This document shows positions 27,492 through 37,281 of a stretch of DNA of 64,000 nt, in pieces. The translations under genes and the position numbers were made by a program. Origin of the DNA: an uncultured Eubacteriales bacterium (GTDB lineage: Bacteria; Bacillota; Clostridia; Oscillospirales; CAG-272). How positions within the stretch are numbered: the first letter of the stretch is position 1; every line of letters starts with the position of its first letter. The DNA lies in assembly GCA_934525675.1 (NCBI GenBank), contig CAKSZH010000007.1, forward strand, positions 54,134 through 118,133, written 5' to 3'. Under the pieces are notes generated by a model. The model had not been told where the DNA came from. It saw only the letters and a program-made list of their open reading frames with translations, and made no database searches.

Positions 27492-27938
27492 ATGAAAGTC
27501 ATCCTCCTTACCGATGTCAAGGGTCAGGGCAAAAAGAACGATATCATCAACGTTTCCGACGGCTACGCCGCAAACTTCCTGCTTCCCCGCAAGCTCGCCA
27601 AAATCGCCGACGCGCAGGCGCTCAACGACGTGAAGAACCAGGAAGCCGCAAAACAGCACCGCATTGAGGTAGAGCGCGAAAACGCTAAGGAAACCGCAAA
27701 GAAGCTGGAATCCATCCTCGTCAGGATCCCCGCCGCGTCCGGCGGAGACGGCAGGCTGTACGGCGCCATCACCGCAAAGGACATTTCCGCCGCGCTCGAA
27801 GCACAGTTCTCGGTCGTGATCGACCGCCGCAAGATCCTCCTCGACTGCCCCATCAAGGCATACGGTCAGTACCAGATCGACGCAAAGCTCTGCGGAGAAA
27901 TCACGGGAAAGATCAACCTGCTCGTGCAGGAAAAGTAA
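27492..27938 (+). CDS. rplI: 50S ribosomal protein L9
   Basis: 148 aa, typical length. The N-terminal rRNA-binding signature is MKVILLTDVKGQGKKNDIIN followed by VSDGYAANFLLPRKLA. A long connecting helix and the C-terminal domain (GRLYGAITAKDISAAL) follow. GAAAGAAGGTATCACC precedes the ATG. It lies immediately upstream of dnaB, a common pairing. Confidence 0.97.
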   Translation: MKVILLTDVKGQGKKNDIINVSDGYAANFLLPRKLAKIADAQALNDVKNQEAAKQHRIEVERENAKETAKKLESILVRIPAASGGDGRLYGAITAKDISAALEAQFSVVIDRRKILLDCPIKAYGQYQIDAKLCGEITGKINLLVQEK

Positions 27939-28006
27939 CACTCCCGTAACCGGGTGTCCCACATAAGCCAACTGCTCCCTTCCCCGGAGCGACAGGAGAA
28001 ACACCA

Positions 28007-29353
28007 ATGATTGAAGAAGAACTTATCCGGAAGCTGCCGGTCTCGGACCTTGCCGAAAAGAGCGTCCTCGGATCCATCCTCATCGACCCGTCGTCCTTCG
28101 ACCGCATCGCCGACATGGTATCCGCCGACGATTTCCACGCGCCCGAGCATCAGCAGATCTTCCTCGCCATGCGCGAGCTCTACCTCCAGAGCCACGAGAT
28201 CGACGTGGTCACGCTCATCGATATGCTCGTCAAGCGCGGCGTGTACGACAAGTCGGGCGGCGAGAGCTATATCCGCGCCATCGCGGAATCGGTTCCCACC
28301 TCGCTCAACGTCAAGGACTACGCCGCCATCGTCCGGGACAAGAGTATCCTCCGCCAGCTCATTGAGGCAAGCGGAAGCATTTCCGACGCCGCCTTTGCCG
28401 CGCAGGATGACGTACAGCATATCCTCGACTTTGCGGAAAATCAGATTTACCGCGTTGCCGAAGGCAGAGAGACCAAGAATTTCGTCCACATCCGCGACGT
28501 CATCGGAACGGTTTACGACAACCTCCACCGTCTCAACAACGGCGAGGTCGAGGGCATTCCGTCCGGTTTTTCGGGACTTGACCGCGTACTTGCGGGCATC
28601 GGCAACTCCGACCTGCTGCTCGTCGGCGCGCGCCCCGGTATGGGAAAGACCAGTTTCTGTCTGAACATCGGCACCAATGTTGCCAAGGCAACGGGCAAGA
28701 ACGTCTGTATTTTTTCGCTCGAAATGTCGGCGGAACAGCTCGTCACGCGTATACTGTCCAGCGAAGCGCTGGTCAGCAGCAACGCGCTCCGCACGGGCAA
28801 GCTCAACAACGACGAATGGCAGAGAATCGCCGAGGCGGCAAGCCAGCTGGTCGGCTGCAACATCCTGATCGACGACACGACGGGACAGACGGCGACGGCG
28901 ATGAAGGCGAAGCTCCGCCGCGTCAAGAATCTCGGCATGGTCATCATCGACTACCTCCAGCTCATGCAGTCCGACCGCAAGATCGACAACAAGGTCAACG
29001 AAGTTGCGGACATTTCCCGTGCCATGAAGATCATGGCAAAGGAACTGAACGTCCCGGTCGTATGCTGTTCGCAGTTGTCCCGTGCGTCCGAAAAACGCGG
29101 CGAGGACAAGCGCCCGGTGCTTTCCGACCTGCGTGACTCCGGCGCGATCGAACAGGACGCGGATGTCGTGCTTCTGCTCTACCGCGACAGCTACTACCAG
29201 ACGACCGACAAGGACAATCAGGAGGTCAACATCGCGGAGGTCATCGTGGCGAAGAACCGTCACGGCGAAACGGGAACGGTCAAGATGGGCTGGATCCCGC
29301 AGTACACCAAGTTCCGCACGCTTGCAAGCGAGAACGAGCCGGGGGCGAGCTGA
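28007..29353 (+). CDS. dnaB: Replicative DNA helicase DnaB
   Basis: 448 aa hexameric helicase of the replication fork. The N-terminal domain begins LPVSDLAEKSVLGSILIDP. The RecA-like domain has Walker A GARPGMGKTS (~residue 207), Walker B LGMVIIDYLQLM and the C-terminal RDSGAIEQDADVVLLLYR. GACAGGAGAAACACC precedes the ATG. The length matches the family. It is downstream of rplI, as in Bacillus (where the gene is called dnaC). Confidence 0.97.
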   Translation: MIEEELIRKLPVSDLAEKSVLGSILIDPSSFDRIADMVSADDFHAPEHQQIFLAMRELYLQSHEIDVVTLIDMLVKRGVYDKSGGESYIRAIAESVPTSLNVKDYAAIVRDKSILRQLIEASGSISDAAFAAQDDVQHILDFAENQIYRVAEGRETKNFVHIRDVIGTVYDNLHRLNNGEVEGIPSGFSGLDRVLAGIGNSDLLLVGARPGMGKTSFCLNIGTNVAKATGKNVCIFSLEMSAEQLVTRILSSEALVSSNALRTGKLNNDEWQRIAEAASQLVGCNILIDDTTGQTATAMKAKLRRVKNLGMVIIDYLQLMQSDRKIDNKVNEVADISRAMKIMAKELNVPVVCCSQLSRASEKRGEDKRPVLSDLRDSGAIEQDADVVLLLYRDSYYQTTDKDNQEVNIAEVIVAKNRHGETGTVKMGWIPQYTKFRTLASENEPGAS

Positions 29354-29524
29354 AAGCGTTTTTCGCGCGGAGCGGTTTGATATTGAATACTCCGCGATAC
29401 TCCGCGTTCAACCCAAACCATCCCCCTCGCGGGGTACGCATAAACCGGCTCGTGACCGCCGGGTCACAGAAGCCCCCAAATCCACAGTGGGGTCACCAGA
29501 TCCCCCGGAAAGGACGGCATTCCT

Positions 29525-31600
29525 TTGCTCAACAAACGGAAAGAATTCCTCAGAACCGACGCGGCGGACGCGCGGGCACCCTTCCTCATCTGTGCGGTGC
29601 TCGGCGCGGTCCTGCTCGGTATCACGCTCATCGTCGGCTCGCTCGCACCCGAAAGCCTCAGTGCGTTCGTCACCGTCATGCTTATCATTGACCTCGCGGT
29701 CATTATCCCGTCGCTCGTCTCCTACTTCCTCCGGTTCCGTCACGCGGCGGAGGCGGAACGGCAGGCGGAGCTTCAGTGCGCGGAGGTCGGTAACCTCTTC
29801 CGCGACACGGTCGGCGTCGGATATGCGGTCGTGGACGAAAACGGCGTGGTCATGGTCGTCAACCGCTGGCTCCAGAACATCCTCGGTTACCGTACCCCGC
29901 TCTGCCGCGTGCTCCTGACCGACCTGTGCGGAATCACGGTGGGACAGGTCAGCTCGTCCGCCGGCGCCTATGCCGCGGGAGAAGACCAGGAACCGCTCTA
30001 CGCCACGGCAGGCTCGCTCCGGGTCGCCGTCCGCGCGTATCCCATGCGCGCCTCCGGCAGTCAGTGCTATCTGGCGGTCTTCACCGACGCGACCGAATAC
30101 CTGAACCTGATCGACCGTACCGAGGCGGAACGCCCCGTCGTTGCCTACGCCATCCTCGACTCGCTCGAAGAGCTGGCGCAGTACGTCCGGGTCAGCTACC
30201 GCGACGCGGCGCATGAAATCGAACAGATCCTCAAGGAGTGGGTCGCGGGACTGCACGGACTGATCCGCGAATACGACCGGGACAAGTACCTCATTGTGCT
30301 TCCCCACGAAAGTCTTGACAAATGTATCTCCTCCAAGTTTGACATCCTCGAACGCATCCGCGCGGTGCGGCTCGGCGACAATTCCTTCCCTGTCACGGTG
30401 TCCATGGGCATCTGTGCCAAGAAGCTGACCTTCTTTGAAATGGAACACGAGGCGCGGAGTGCGCTGGACCTTGCGCTGCAGAGAGGCGGCGACCAGGTTG
30501 CACTCAAGACCGACGACGGATACCAGTTCTTCGGCGGACGCGTCAAAACCATGCAGGGCAGTTCGACCGCCATTCAGGCGCGGGTCGCCGCGATCCGGCT
30601 GGCGGAGCTGGTTTCCAAGGCGGAGAACGTGCTCGTCATGGGACATCGCAACCCCGACTTTGACTCCATCGGTTCAACGGTCGGCGCGGTACGCTTCGCC
30701 ATCAGCGCCCGCGGGGGAGACCCCTCCGGCGTGCGGGCGATCATGGATCCCGATTCGCAGGAACTGCGCGAATGCGCCAAGCGGCTGGTGGGGCTTCCCG
30801 TGTACCGTCAGCTCTTTGTCAACCGCGACGATGCAATTGACCTTATCCGTTCGGACACGCTGCTCATCGTGACCGACGTCAACAACTTCAAGATCGTGGA
30901 AGCGCCCGAAGTCGCGGGAAATGCGGCTAAGATCGCCATCATCGACCATCACCGTCAGGCGGAGGAATTTTCCTTCACCCCGGCGCTCAGTTACATTCTG
31001 CCGACCGCGTCCTCCGCAAGCGAGCTGATTACCGAAATGCTGGAGCAAAGCCCCTATTCCGAACAGCTTACCAAGGAAGAAGCGGAACTTCTGCTTGCCG
31101 GCATGATGCTTGACACCAAGAACTTCACCCATTCGACGGGCGCGCAGACCTTTGCCGCCGTACATTACCTGTACGAACGCGGGGCGCATACCGACGTGGC
31201 GCGCAAGCTGTTCAACGAAAGCATCGACGATTACCGGATCGCGTCGGATTTCGGCGCACGTACCCAGATCTACCGGGACAAGATCGCAATCACCTGGCTG
31301 CCGGGCGACCACGAAGCGTCTGGCGACGACCGCGTTGCCGCGTCCAAGGCGGCGGATAAGCTCCTGACCGTGCGCGGAATCGAAGCGTCCTTTGCGCTGG
31401 TCAGCATCGGCGGGTCGGTGGTCATTTCCGCGAGAAGCGCGGACAAGATCAACGTACAGCTGATCCTTGAGAAGCTGGGCGGCGGCGGGCACTACGACAT
31501 GGCGGGCGCACAGCTGAAGGATACCCCGCTCTACACCGCGTGCGAAATGCTCCGCGGCGCAATCGACGAGTATCTGGACAGAGTGGAAAAGGGAGCGTAA
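29525..31600 (+). CDS. gdpP: Cyclic-di-AMP phosphodiesterase GdpP
   Basis: 691 aa membrane enzyme that hydrolyses c-di-AMP. Two N-terminal transmembrane helices (~20-65) are followed by a PAS-like region and a degenerate GGDEF domain. The DHH domain (GHRNPDFDSIGS at ~372 and IDHHRQAEE) and DHHA1 motif GGGGHYDMAGAQ complete the protein. The start is a TTG at 29525 with GGAAAGGACGG upstream; no suitable ATG precedes the conserved sequence. In Bacillus gdpP lies before rplI; here it lies after dnaB. The 170-base gap upstream holds a CTCCGCGTTCAAC-type repeat module. Confidence 0.94.
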   Translation: MLNKRKEFLRTDAADARAPFLICAVLGAVLLGITLIVGSLAPESLSAFVTVMLIIDLAVIIPSLVSYFLRFRHAAEAERQAELQCAEVGNLFRDTVGVGYAVVDENGVVMVVNRWLQNILGYRTPLCRVLLTDLCGITVGQVSSSAGAYAAGEDQEPLYATAGSLRVAVRAYPMRASGSQCYLAVFTDATEYLNLIDRTEAERPVVAYAILDSLEELAQYVRVSYRDAAHEIEQILKEWVAGLHGLIREYDRDKYLIVLPHESLDKCISSKFDILERIRAVRLGDNSFPVTVSMGICAKKLTFFEMEHEARSALDLALQRGGDQVALKTDDGYQFFGGRVKTMQGSSTAIQARVAAIRLAELVSKAENVLVMGHRNPDFDSIGSTVGAVRFAISARGGDPSGVRAIMDPDSQELRECAKRLVGLPVYRQLFVNRDDAIDLIRSDTLLIVTDVNNFKIVEAPEVAGNAAKIAIIDHHRQAEEFSFTPALSYILPTASSASELITEMLEQSPYSEQLTKEEAELLLAGMMLDTKNFTHSTGAQTFAAVHYLYERGAHTDVARKLFNESIDDYRIASDFGARTQIYRDKIAITWLPGDHEASGDDRVAASKAADKLLTVRGIEASFALVSIGGSVVISARSADKINVQLILEKLGGGGHYDMAGAQLKDTPLYTACEMLRGAIDEYLDRVEKGA

Positions 31601-31634
31601 GACGGAAAAATTCCCCCGAAAGGAGTACGGCAGC

Positions 31635-33854
31635 GTGGCAAATATCGGATCGGACACCTCCCGCAGAAAAAAAGAACCGCTCGCCGGATTCCTTGCGCCG
31701 GAAAATCTGCTTGACGCGTATTTTGCGGGGAACGGGACCCGGACAAAAAACATCCCGGAGCAAAACTCCGGGATCTGTCAGAACCGCTTCCCCGCAGCCG
31801 GTTCCGGGACGGTTCCCGTCCCCCTCCGCATCCTTGTCGGATTTTCCGGCGGCGCGGATTCCACCGCACTGCTCGACCGTCTTTCCCGGTTGCCCGGATA
31901 CTCCGTTGCCGCCGTGCACGTCAACCACGGCATCCGCGGCGAGGAGGCGATCCGCGACCGGGAATTCTGCCGCGGCTTCTGCCGGGATCGGGGAATTCCC
32001 TTTTTCTGCCTTGACGCAGATGTTCCCGCGATGCGGCAGCAGGGCGAAAGCCTCGAAACCGCCGCAAGGCGGGTCCGTTACGGATATTTCGCGGCGGTCA
32101 TGGGGGAGCAGGACTACCCGCTTCTCGCCGTCGCGCACAACGCAGACGACAACCTGGAAACCGTGCTCTTCCGCCTTTGCCGCGGAACAGGACTCCGGGG
32201 ACTGTGCGGCATCCCGCCCGTCAGGGCGTTCGGGAGCGGCTACCTTGTCCGCCCCTTACTCGGCGTCAGCCGAGAGGAGATCCTGCGCTACCTCGGGGAG
32301 CGGGAGCTTTCCTATGTCACCGACTCCACCAATGAGGAGACCGACGCGGCGCGCAACCGCCTCCGGCTGACGGTCATTCCCGCGCTCCGGGCGGCGACGG
32401 GCGATCCGGTTGCGGGCGTAACCCGCATGACGCGTCTGCTCGCGGCGGATTCCCGGTATCTTGAAGCGGAAGCGACCCGCCTGTTTTCGGCAGGCGACGA
32501 CGCGGGAAGCCCCGGCTCGGGACAGAGACGGAACAGAAACACGGACGGCGCGCAGGACTCCGATTCCGGGTACGGACGAAACGGGGATACGGGGGTTCCC
32601 GGAACAACCGCCTGCCGGAATTCCGAAGGATACTTTGCCTCATCCGCCGTCAGAACCGGCGGCTCGCCGGCGGAACCCCAAGCTCACCGTTTTCAAAGAG
32701 CAGCCGGATTTCCGGCATCGGAACAGTCCGCTTCCCCACTCCGCCTGTCCCGTGCCGCGCTCGGCGGCGCCCCTTATCCGCTCGCCTCGCGTGCGATCGC
32801 GCGGCTGATGGAAGCGGCGGGCGGCGACCCGTCGGCGGTGCACGCGGAAGCCCTGCTCGCCTTTCTCCGTTCCGGCACGGCACACGGAAGATTCCCGGTT
32901 CCGGGGAACAAAAACGCCGTCCTTACCGTCACATATGACGATGTTTCCGTAACCGGCGTGGCAAGTTCTGCGCCGGAGAAACCCGGTTCCGTGCAGGGCA
33001 ATTCCGCCCCCGCGCAGAGCGCGGCAGAAATCAGCGGCGCGGAAGGCATTCCTGCTTCCGGGCGTACCTCCGGACATGCCGGGCAACCGGATACCACGCA
33101 TGAAAATTCCGGAATTCCGCCCGTCGGTGCAAGCGATGCCGCACCGGGCGAGCCTCCTTTCGCCGAAGCCGTCCGCATCCGCGACGGGGAGACCTGCCGG
33201 TTCGGGAGGTTCACGGTTGAGAGAAAAACCGTTCCGTTTTCCGCGTTTTCCGATTCTGTCCGTTCCGACCTGCAAAAGGCGGCGGGCAGTGAGGCACATT
33301 TGCCGTCCCGGAGTACGCCGCAGGCAGAGACTCCGGCAAAAAGCGTAAAAAACAGCGTGCGGAACGCGCCGAAAATTTACAATTCCCTATTGCGCTGTGC
33401 CGTTCATACTGATAAAATAAATAAGGAAGTTTTTCTCCGTGTCAGGCAGCCGGGCGACCGCATTCTGACCTGCGGGATGCACAAAGAAGTCCGCAGGCTG
33501 TTTTCCGACGCGCGCATTCCACCGGGCGAGCGCGATTCTTATCCCCTGCTCTGCGACGGGAACGGGATTCTGGCAATTCCGGGCATTGCGGTCCGCGACG
33601 GGGCAAGGATCCGTCCGCGCTCCTACGTGCAGAACGGGGAGTTTCCCCGCGGCAATTGCGTTATCCGTGACGGTTCCCGTGTCAGTAGCGAAGCCGACGC
33701 CTGCGGTAACTGCGGCGTGCGGAACGCCTCTGTCGCCGGCGACAGCCGCGGAGAAAATCCGTCGGTTCCCTGCGGCACGGTAACGGTTTTCACATTCACC
33801 TCCGGACTTCCCGGGACACTCCCCGGCGAAGGGTCGGAATCCGACAATCTGTAA
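31635..33854 (+). CDS. tilS: tRNA(Ile)-lysidine synthetase TilS, strongly expanded
   Basis: 739 aa, against ~430-480 usual. Makes lysidine at C34 of tRNA-Ile(CAU). The PP-loop ATPase domain is intact: LVGFSGGADSTALLDRL (~residue 68), VNHGIRGEEA, VAHNADDNLETVLFRLCRGTGLRGL and YVTDSTNEETDAARNRLR. The TilS C-terminal domain (VRQPGDRILTCGMHKEVRRLFSDARIP) is near residues 600-640. Low-complexity insertions (~285-375 and ~430-580) and a C-terminal tail rich in Gly/Asn/Ser separate these parts. The start is a GTG at 31635 after GAAAGGAGTACGGCAGC. It lies 24 bases upstream of hpt, the usual tilS-hpt-ftsH order. Confidence 0.93.
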   Translation: MANIGSDTSRRKKEPLAGFLAPENLLDAYFAGNGTRTKNIPEQNSGICQNRFPAAGSGTVPVPLRILVGFSGGADSTALLDRLSRLPGYSVAAVHVNHGIRGEEAIRDREFCRGFCRDRGIPFFCLDADVPAMRQQGESLETAARRVRYGYFAAVMGEQDYPLLAVAHNADDNLETVLFRLCRGTGLRGLCGIPPVRAFGSGYLVRPLLGVSREEILRYLGERELSYVTDSTNEETDAARNRLRLTVIPALRAATGDPVAGVTRMTRLLAADSRYLEAEATRLFSAGDDAGSPGSGQRRNRNTDGAQDSDSGYGRNGDTGVPGTTACRNSEGYFASSAVRTGGSPAEPQAHRFQRAAGFPASEQSASPLRLSRAALGGAPYPLASRAIARLMEAAGGDPSAVHAEALLAFLRSGTAHGRFPVPGNKNAVLTVTYDDVSVTGVASSAPEKPGSVQGNSAPAQSAAEISGAEGIPASGRTSGHAGQPDTTHENSGIPPVGASDAAPGEPPFAEAVRIRDGETCRFGRFTVERKTVPFSAFSDSVRSDLQKAAGSEAHLPSRSTPQAETPAKSVKNSVRNAPKIYNSLLRCAVHTDKINKEVFLRVRQPGDRILTCGMHKEVRRLFSDARIPPGERDSYPLLCDGNGILAIPGIAVRDGARIRPRSYVQNGEFPRGNCVIRDGSRVSSEADACGNCGVRNASVAGDSRGENPSVPCGTVTVFTFTSGLPGTLPGEGSESDNL

Positions 33855-33878
33855 TCTATCCGGAAAGGAAAACATAAA

Positions 33879-34436
33879 ATGCATAACATCAGTCAGGATA
33901 TCGAATCGGTTCTTGTTTCGGGCGAAGAAATTTCTTCGATCGCAAAGCGTATCGGCGCGCAGATTTGCGGCGATTATAAGGACAGTACCAAACCTCTGGT
34001 CTTTCTGGTCATTCTGAAAGGCTCGCTCATGTTCGCGTCGGAACTGCTCAAGTACGTCGATCTGCCGCTTGAGGTCGAATTCATGAAGGTTTCGTCCTAC
34101 GGCGGCGGCACCCGCACGTCGGGCATCATCAACGTCCAGATTGATCTGGCGCGCGAGAATCTTTCCGACCTCGACATTGTGGTCGTGGAGGACATCATCG
34201 ACTCGGGCAGAACGCTTGCCCGTCTTTGCGAGCTGCTCCGTCACCGCGGCGCACATTCTGTGAGGACCGTCACCATGCTCGACAAGCCGTCCCGCCGCGA
34301 GGTGGACTTCATTCCGGATTACACGGGCAAGCAGATCCCCGACGCGTTTGTCGTCGGCTACGGTCTCGACTACAATGAAAAGTACCGCAATCTGCCCTTC
34401 GTCGGCATTCTCAAGCCGGAAGTATACAACAAGTAA
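33879..34436 (+). CDS. hpt: Hypoxanthine phosphoribosyltransferase
   Basis: 185 aa purine-salvage enzyme that makes IMP/GMP from hypoxanthine/guanine and PRPP. The PRPP loop VVVEDIIDSGRTLARL is diagnostic, as are LVFLVILKGSLMFASELL and the flexible-loop region SSYGGGTRTSG. CCGGAAAGGAAAACATAAA precedes the ATG. It forms the conserved tilS-hpt-ftsH cluster. Confidence 0.97.
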   Translation: MHNISQDIESVLVSGEEISSIAKRIGAQICGDYKDSTKPLVFLVILKGSLMFASELLKYVDLPLEVEFMKVSSYGGGTRTSGIINVQIDLARENLSDLDIVVVEDIIDSGRTLARLCELLRHRGAHSVRTVTMLDKPSRREVDFIPDYTGKQIPDAFVVGYGLDYNEKYRNLPFVGILKPEVYNK

Positions 34437-34479
34437 CCGGGAAACAACCGGGAAAGGCGCGGGGCGAGCGAAGCCCCGG

Positions 34480-34535
34480 GGGGGATCCGCCCGCCCGGAG
34501 GGTGCGGTCTCCGGGCGTGGCGGCGGGCCCCCCCC
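34480..34535. repeat. Short stem-loop repeat, copy 3
   Basis: CGCCCGGAG, 8-base loop, CTCCGGGCG, then TGGCGGCGGGC, flanked by GGGGGGATCCGCC. It lies in the 270-base gap between hpt and ftsH. The sequence AGCGGACGGC downstream is also shared with copy 1 in rsmB. Confidence 0.85.
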
Positions 34536-34625
34536 AGAGGCGAGCGGACGGCGAAAGCAGTTGCCGCCCCGGGGGAAACCGTCACACGATTTTACTTCCC
34601 GCTTCACATTCAATTCATGTGGCTG

Positions 34626-34634
34626 TGTTATAGT
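34626..34634 (+). promoter_or_regulatory. Possible extended -10 promoter of ftsH
   Basis: TGTTATAGT (extended TGn plus TATAGT at 34629-34634), 73 bases before the ftsH start. No good -35 is seen at the right distance. Confidence 0.4.
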
Positions 34635-34706
34635 GAAACCGGATAAGTCCCGTCTTTGCGTTTTTTCAGATATACACAACCCCTTATCCGCACACGGAGG
34701 AAATCC

Positions 34707-36878
34707 ATGAAAAAGAACACAAAATATATTATCTTCTATGTGATCCTCGCCGCTCTTCTGATCTTTGCGGTCGCTCAGCTGTTCCGTCAGCCCGCCTCCG
34801 CGCAGCTGGAATACAGCGATGTCATCAAGTACTTCCAGAAGGATCAGGTGGAATCCTTTACGGTCAATTCCGGCAACGGCAAACTCGTCCTGAACCTCTA
34901 CCCCGAAAAGGACGGCACCATTGACTATAACGGGAAAACCACGCAGGTCTCTTACAGCCTTGCGAGCATCAGTATCTTCTATAACGATGTTTCGGAATAC
35001 TATAAGACAAACGCACATCTGCACACCTATGAGTTCAAGCCCGAAACAGCGTCCGTGTGGATGGCACTTATCCCGTGGGCACTCATCTTTGTGGTGGTCA
35101 TCGCGCTGTTTGCCTTCTATATGCGCGCCGCGAAGAACGGCGGCGCTCCCGGCGGAATGACCGGCTTCGGAAAGGCGAGAGTCAAAACCCCGCAGGGCGA
35201 GCACGACACCGTCCGGTTCTCGGACGTTGCGGGCGCGGATGAAGAAAAGGCGGAACTGGAAGAGATCGTCGAATTCCTGAAGGATCCCCAGAAGTTCACC
35301 CGCCTCGGCGCAAAAATCCCCCACGGCGTTCTGCTTGTGGGCCCTCCCGGTACCGGTAAGACTCTGCTTGCGAAGGCAGTCGCGGGAGAAGCGGGCGTTC
35401 CGTTCCTCTCCATCTCCGGTTCGGATTTCGTGGAAATGTACGTCGGCGTCGGCGCGTCCCGTGTGAGAGACCTGTTTGAGACCGCGCGCAAAGCACCCGC
35501 ATCCATCATCTTCATCGACGAAATCGACGCCGTCGGTCGTCACCGCGGCGCGGGTCTCGGCGGCGGACATGACGAGCGCGAGCAGACGCTCAACCAGTTG
35601 CTCGTCGAAATGGACGGCTTCGGCACCCACGACGGCATTATCGTCATGGCAGCGACCAACCGTCCCGACATTCTCGACCCCGCCCTGCTCCGTCCCGGAC
35701 GGTTTGACCGCCAGATCACGGTCAATGTCCCCGATCTTGACGGCCGCGAGGCAATCCTCAAGGTTCACGCGCGCAAGAAGCCGCTGGATCCGGATGTCGA
35801 TCTGCACGCCGTTGCAGCCTCGACCGTCGGCTTTACCGGCGCGGATCTTGCCAACCTGCTCAACGAAGCGGCGCTTCTCGCGGCAAGACGCGGCAAGACG
35901 CTGATCGGCATGGACGACCTCAACGACGCGTACTTCAAGGTGGTCATGGGCCCCCAGAAGAAGTCCCTGCACATGAACGAGCGCGAAAAGAAGAATACCG
36001 CATACCACGAAGCGGGTCATGCGCTGGTCTCTTATTACCTCGGGCTGGATCCGGTCCGGCACATCACCATCGTGCCGAGCGGACGCGCTCTGGGTCTTAC
36101 CCTGACGGTACCCGAAGAGGATAAATACAGCTATTTCAAAGACGAACTGAAGAAGCAGATCTCCATGCTGCTCGGCGGCAGAGCCGCGGAACACGTCATT
36201 TTCGGCGACGTTTCGGGCGGCGCCTCCAACGACATTGAACGCGCGACCAAGATTGCGCGCAACATGGTCATGAAGCTCGGTATGTCCGACACCCTGGGAC
36301 CCATCAACTACGGCGGAGAGCAGGGCGAGGTCTTCCTCGGCAGAGATTTCTCGAACGCACAGGATTATTCCGACGTCACAGCGTCGAAGATCGACGAGGA
36401 AGTGCACAAGCTCATGGACGACGGGTACAAGCGTGCCTGCTCGCTTCTCGAAGAGCATCTTGACAAACTGCACTTTGTCGCGGGATATCTGCTCGATCAC
36501 GAATCGATGGACGGCGATCAGTTCAAGGTTGCCATGGAAAAGGATGACGTGACGACTGCGGATCTGGAAGCGATCGCCGCAGAAAAGAAGCGCAAGAGCG
36601 ACGAGGCGAACGCGGAGCGTGCCCGCCGCGATGCCGAGGAAAAGGCAAAGCGGGAGCGCGAGGCGAAGGAAACGGCGGAGCGGATGCGTCAGGCAAACGG
36701 ACCGATCGCATTTTCCGACGAGACGGGAAATAACAATCCCTTCTTCGGCGGCAATCGTCCCGATGACGGAAAACGGTCCGACGCGGACGGCAAGTCCGAC
36801 GCGGAGGGCAGCGCCGACGGGAACGGATCCTCCCACGACGGCGGATCGGACAACACGTCCGGCGATAATAAGGAATAA
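34707..36878 (+). CDS. ftsH: ATP-dependent zinc metalloprotease FtsH
   Basis: 723 aa membrane-anchored AAA+ protease. Two transmembrane helices (~7-27 and ~115-137) flank an extracytoplasmic domain. The AAA module has Walker A GPPGTGKTLLAKA (~210), Walker B IIFIDEIDAVGR and the SRH region ATNRPDILDPALLRPGRFD. The zinc protease site is HEAGHAL. The last ~90 residues are a charged, then Asp/Gly/Ser-rich tail. The start at 34707 follows CACGGAGGAAATCC. A terminator follows 49 bases after the stop. Confidence 0.97.
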   Translation: MKKNTKYIIFYVILAALLIFAVAQLFRQPASAQLEYSDVIKYFQKDQVESFTVNSGNGKLVLNLYPEKDGTIDYNGKTTQVSYSLASISIFYNDVSEYYKTNAHLHTYEFKPETASVWMALIPWALIFVVVIALFAFYMRAAKNGGAPGGMTGFGKARVKTPQGEHDTVRFSDVAGADEEKAELEEIVEFLKDPQKFTRLGAKIPHGVLLVGPPGTGKTLLAKAVAGEAGVPFLSISGSDFVEMYVGVGASRVRDLFETARKAPASIIFIDEIDAVGRHRGAGLGGGHDEREQTLNQLLVEMDGFGTHDGIIVMAATNRPDILDPALLRPGRFDRQITVNVPDLDGREAILKVHARKKPLDPDVDLHAVAASTVGFTGADLANLLNEAALLAARRGKTLIGMDDLNDAYFKVVMGPQKKSLHMNEREKKNTAYHEAGHALVSYYLGLDPVRHITIVPSGRALGLTLTVPEEDKYSYFKDELKKQISMLLGGRAAEHVIFGDVSGGASNDIERATKIARNMVMKLGMSDTLGPINYGGEQGEVFLGRDFSNAQDYSDVTASKIDEEVHKLMDDGYKRACSLLEEHLDKLHFVAGYLLDHESMDGDQFKVAMEKDDVTTADLEAIAAEKKRKSDEANAERARRDAEEKAKREREAKETAERMRQANGPIAFSDETGNNNPFFGGNRPDDGKRSDADGKSDAEGSADGNGSSHDGGSDNTSGDNKE

Positions 36879-36926
36879 AAACCGATTCCGGGTGAAAAAT
36901 TCCGGAACTGCACTCAAAGTTACAGA

Positions 36927-36955
36927 GAACCGCCTCCGGGCGGTTCTTTTGTTTT
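36927..36955 (+). terminator. Terminator after ftsH
   Basis: GAACCGCC, TCCG loop, GGCGGTTC followed by TTTTGTTTT. Confidence 0.9.
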
Positions 36956-37281
36956 GCCGGACGGGCGGCGCGGAATATGGAAATCGGAAATCCGGCGTGT
37001 CAGGGATTGCCGGTGTACCCGGCGCAAGGATTTTCTCTTCCCTGCGGGGAAAGGATTGAAGTTGAACGCTCCGCGTCCAACCGTTTTTTGCGGGATTCCC
37101 TGCGTGCAGGGCGGCCTTTTAATTGGACGCTCTGCGGGGAGCGCAAAAAATATTTTCCCCCATTTAAGTTCCGCTTAAGCCTTCCGTCGTATACTCAGGT
37201 CACAGGGAGAGAAGAGGACAATTCCCCTCCCCCGAAACCTGCCAAACAGTACTCATCCAATCATCAAAGGAGGGCAAACAC
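36956..37281. repeat. Intergenic stretch with short repeat modules
   Basis: TTGAACGCTCCGCGTCCAAC (~37059) and TTGGACGCTCTGCGGGGAGCGC (~37122) are copies of the GAACGCTCCGCG module found in other blocks. The last 30 bases carry the strong ribosome site AAAGGAGGGCAAACAC of the next frame. No gene seen. Confidence 0.6.

Noticed and set aside
33387..36917. 1176-aa minus-strand frame across hpt and ftsH
   Set aside because: It lies opposite two certain genes and has no recognisable domain; a frame of this length arises from codon bias.
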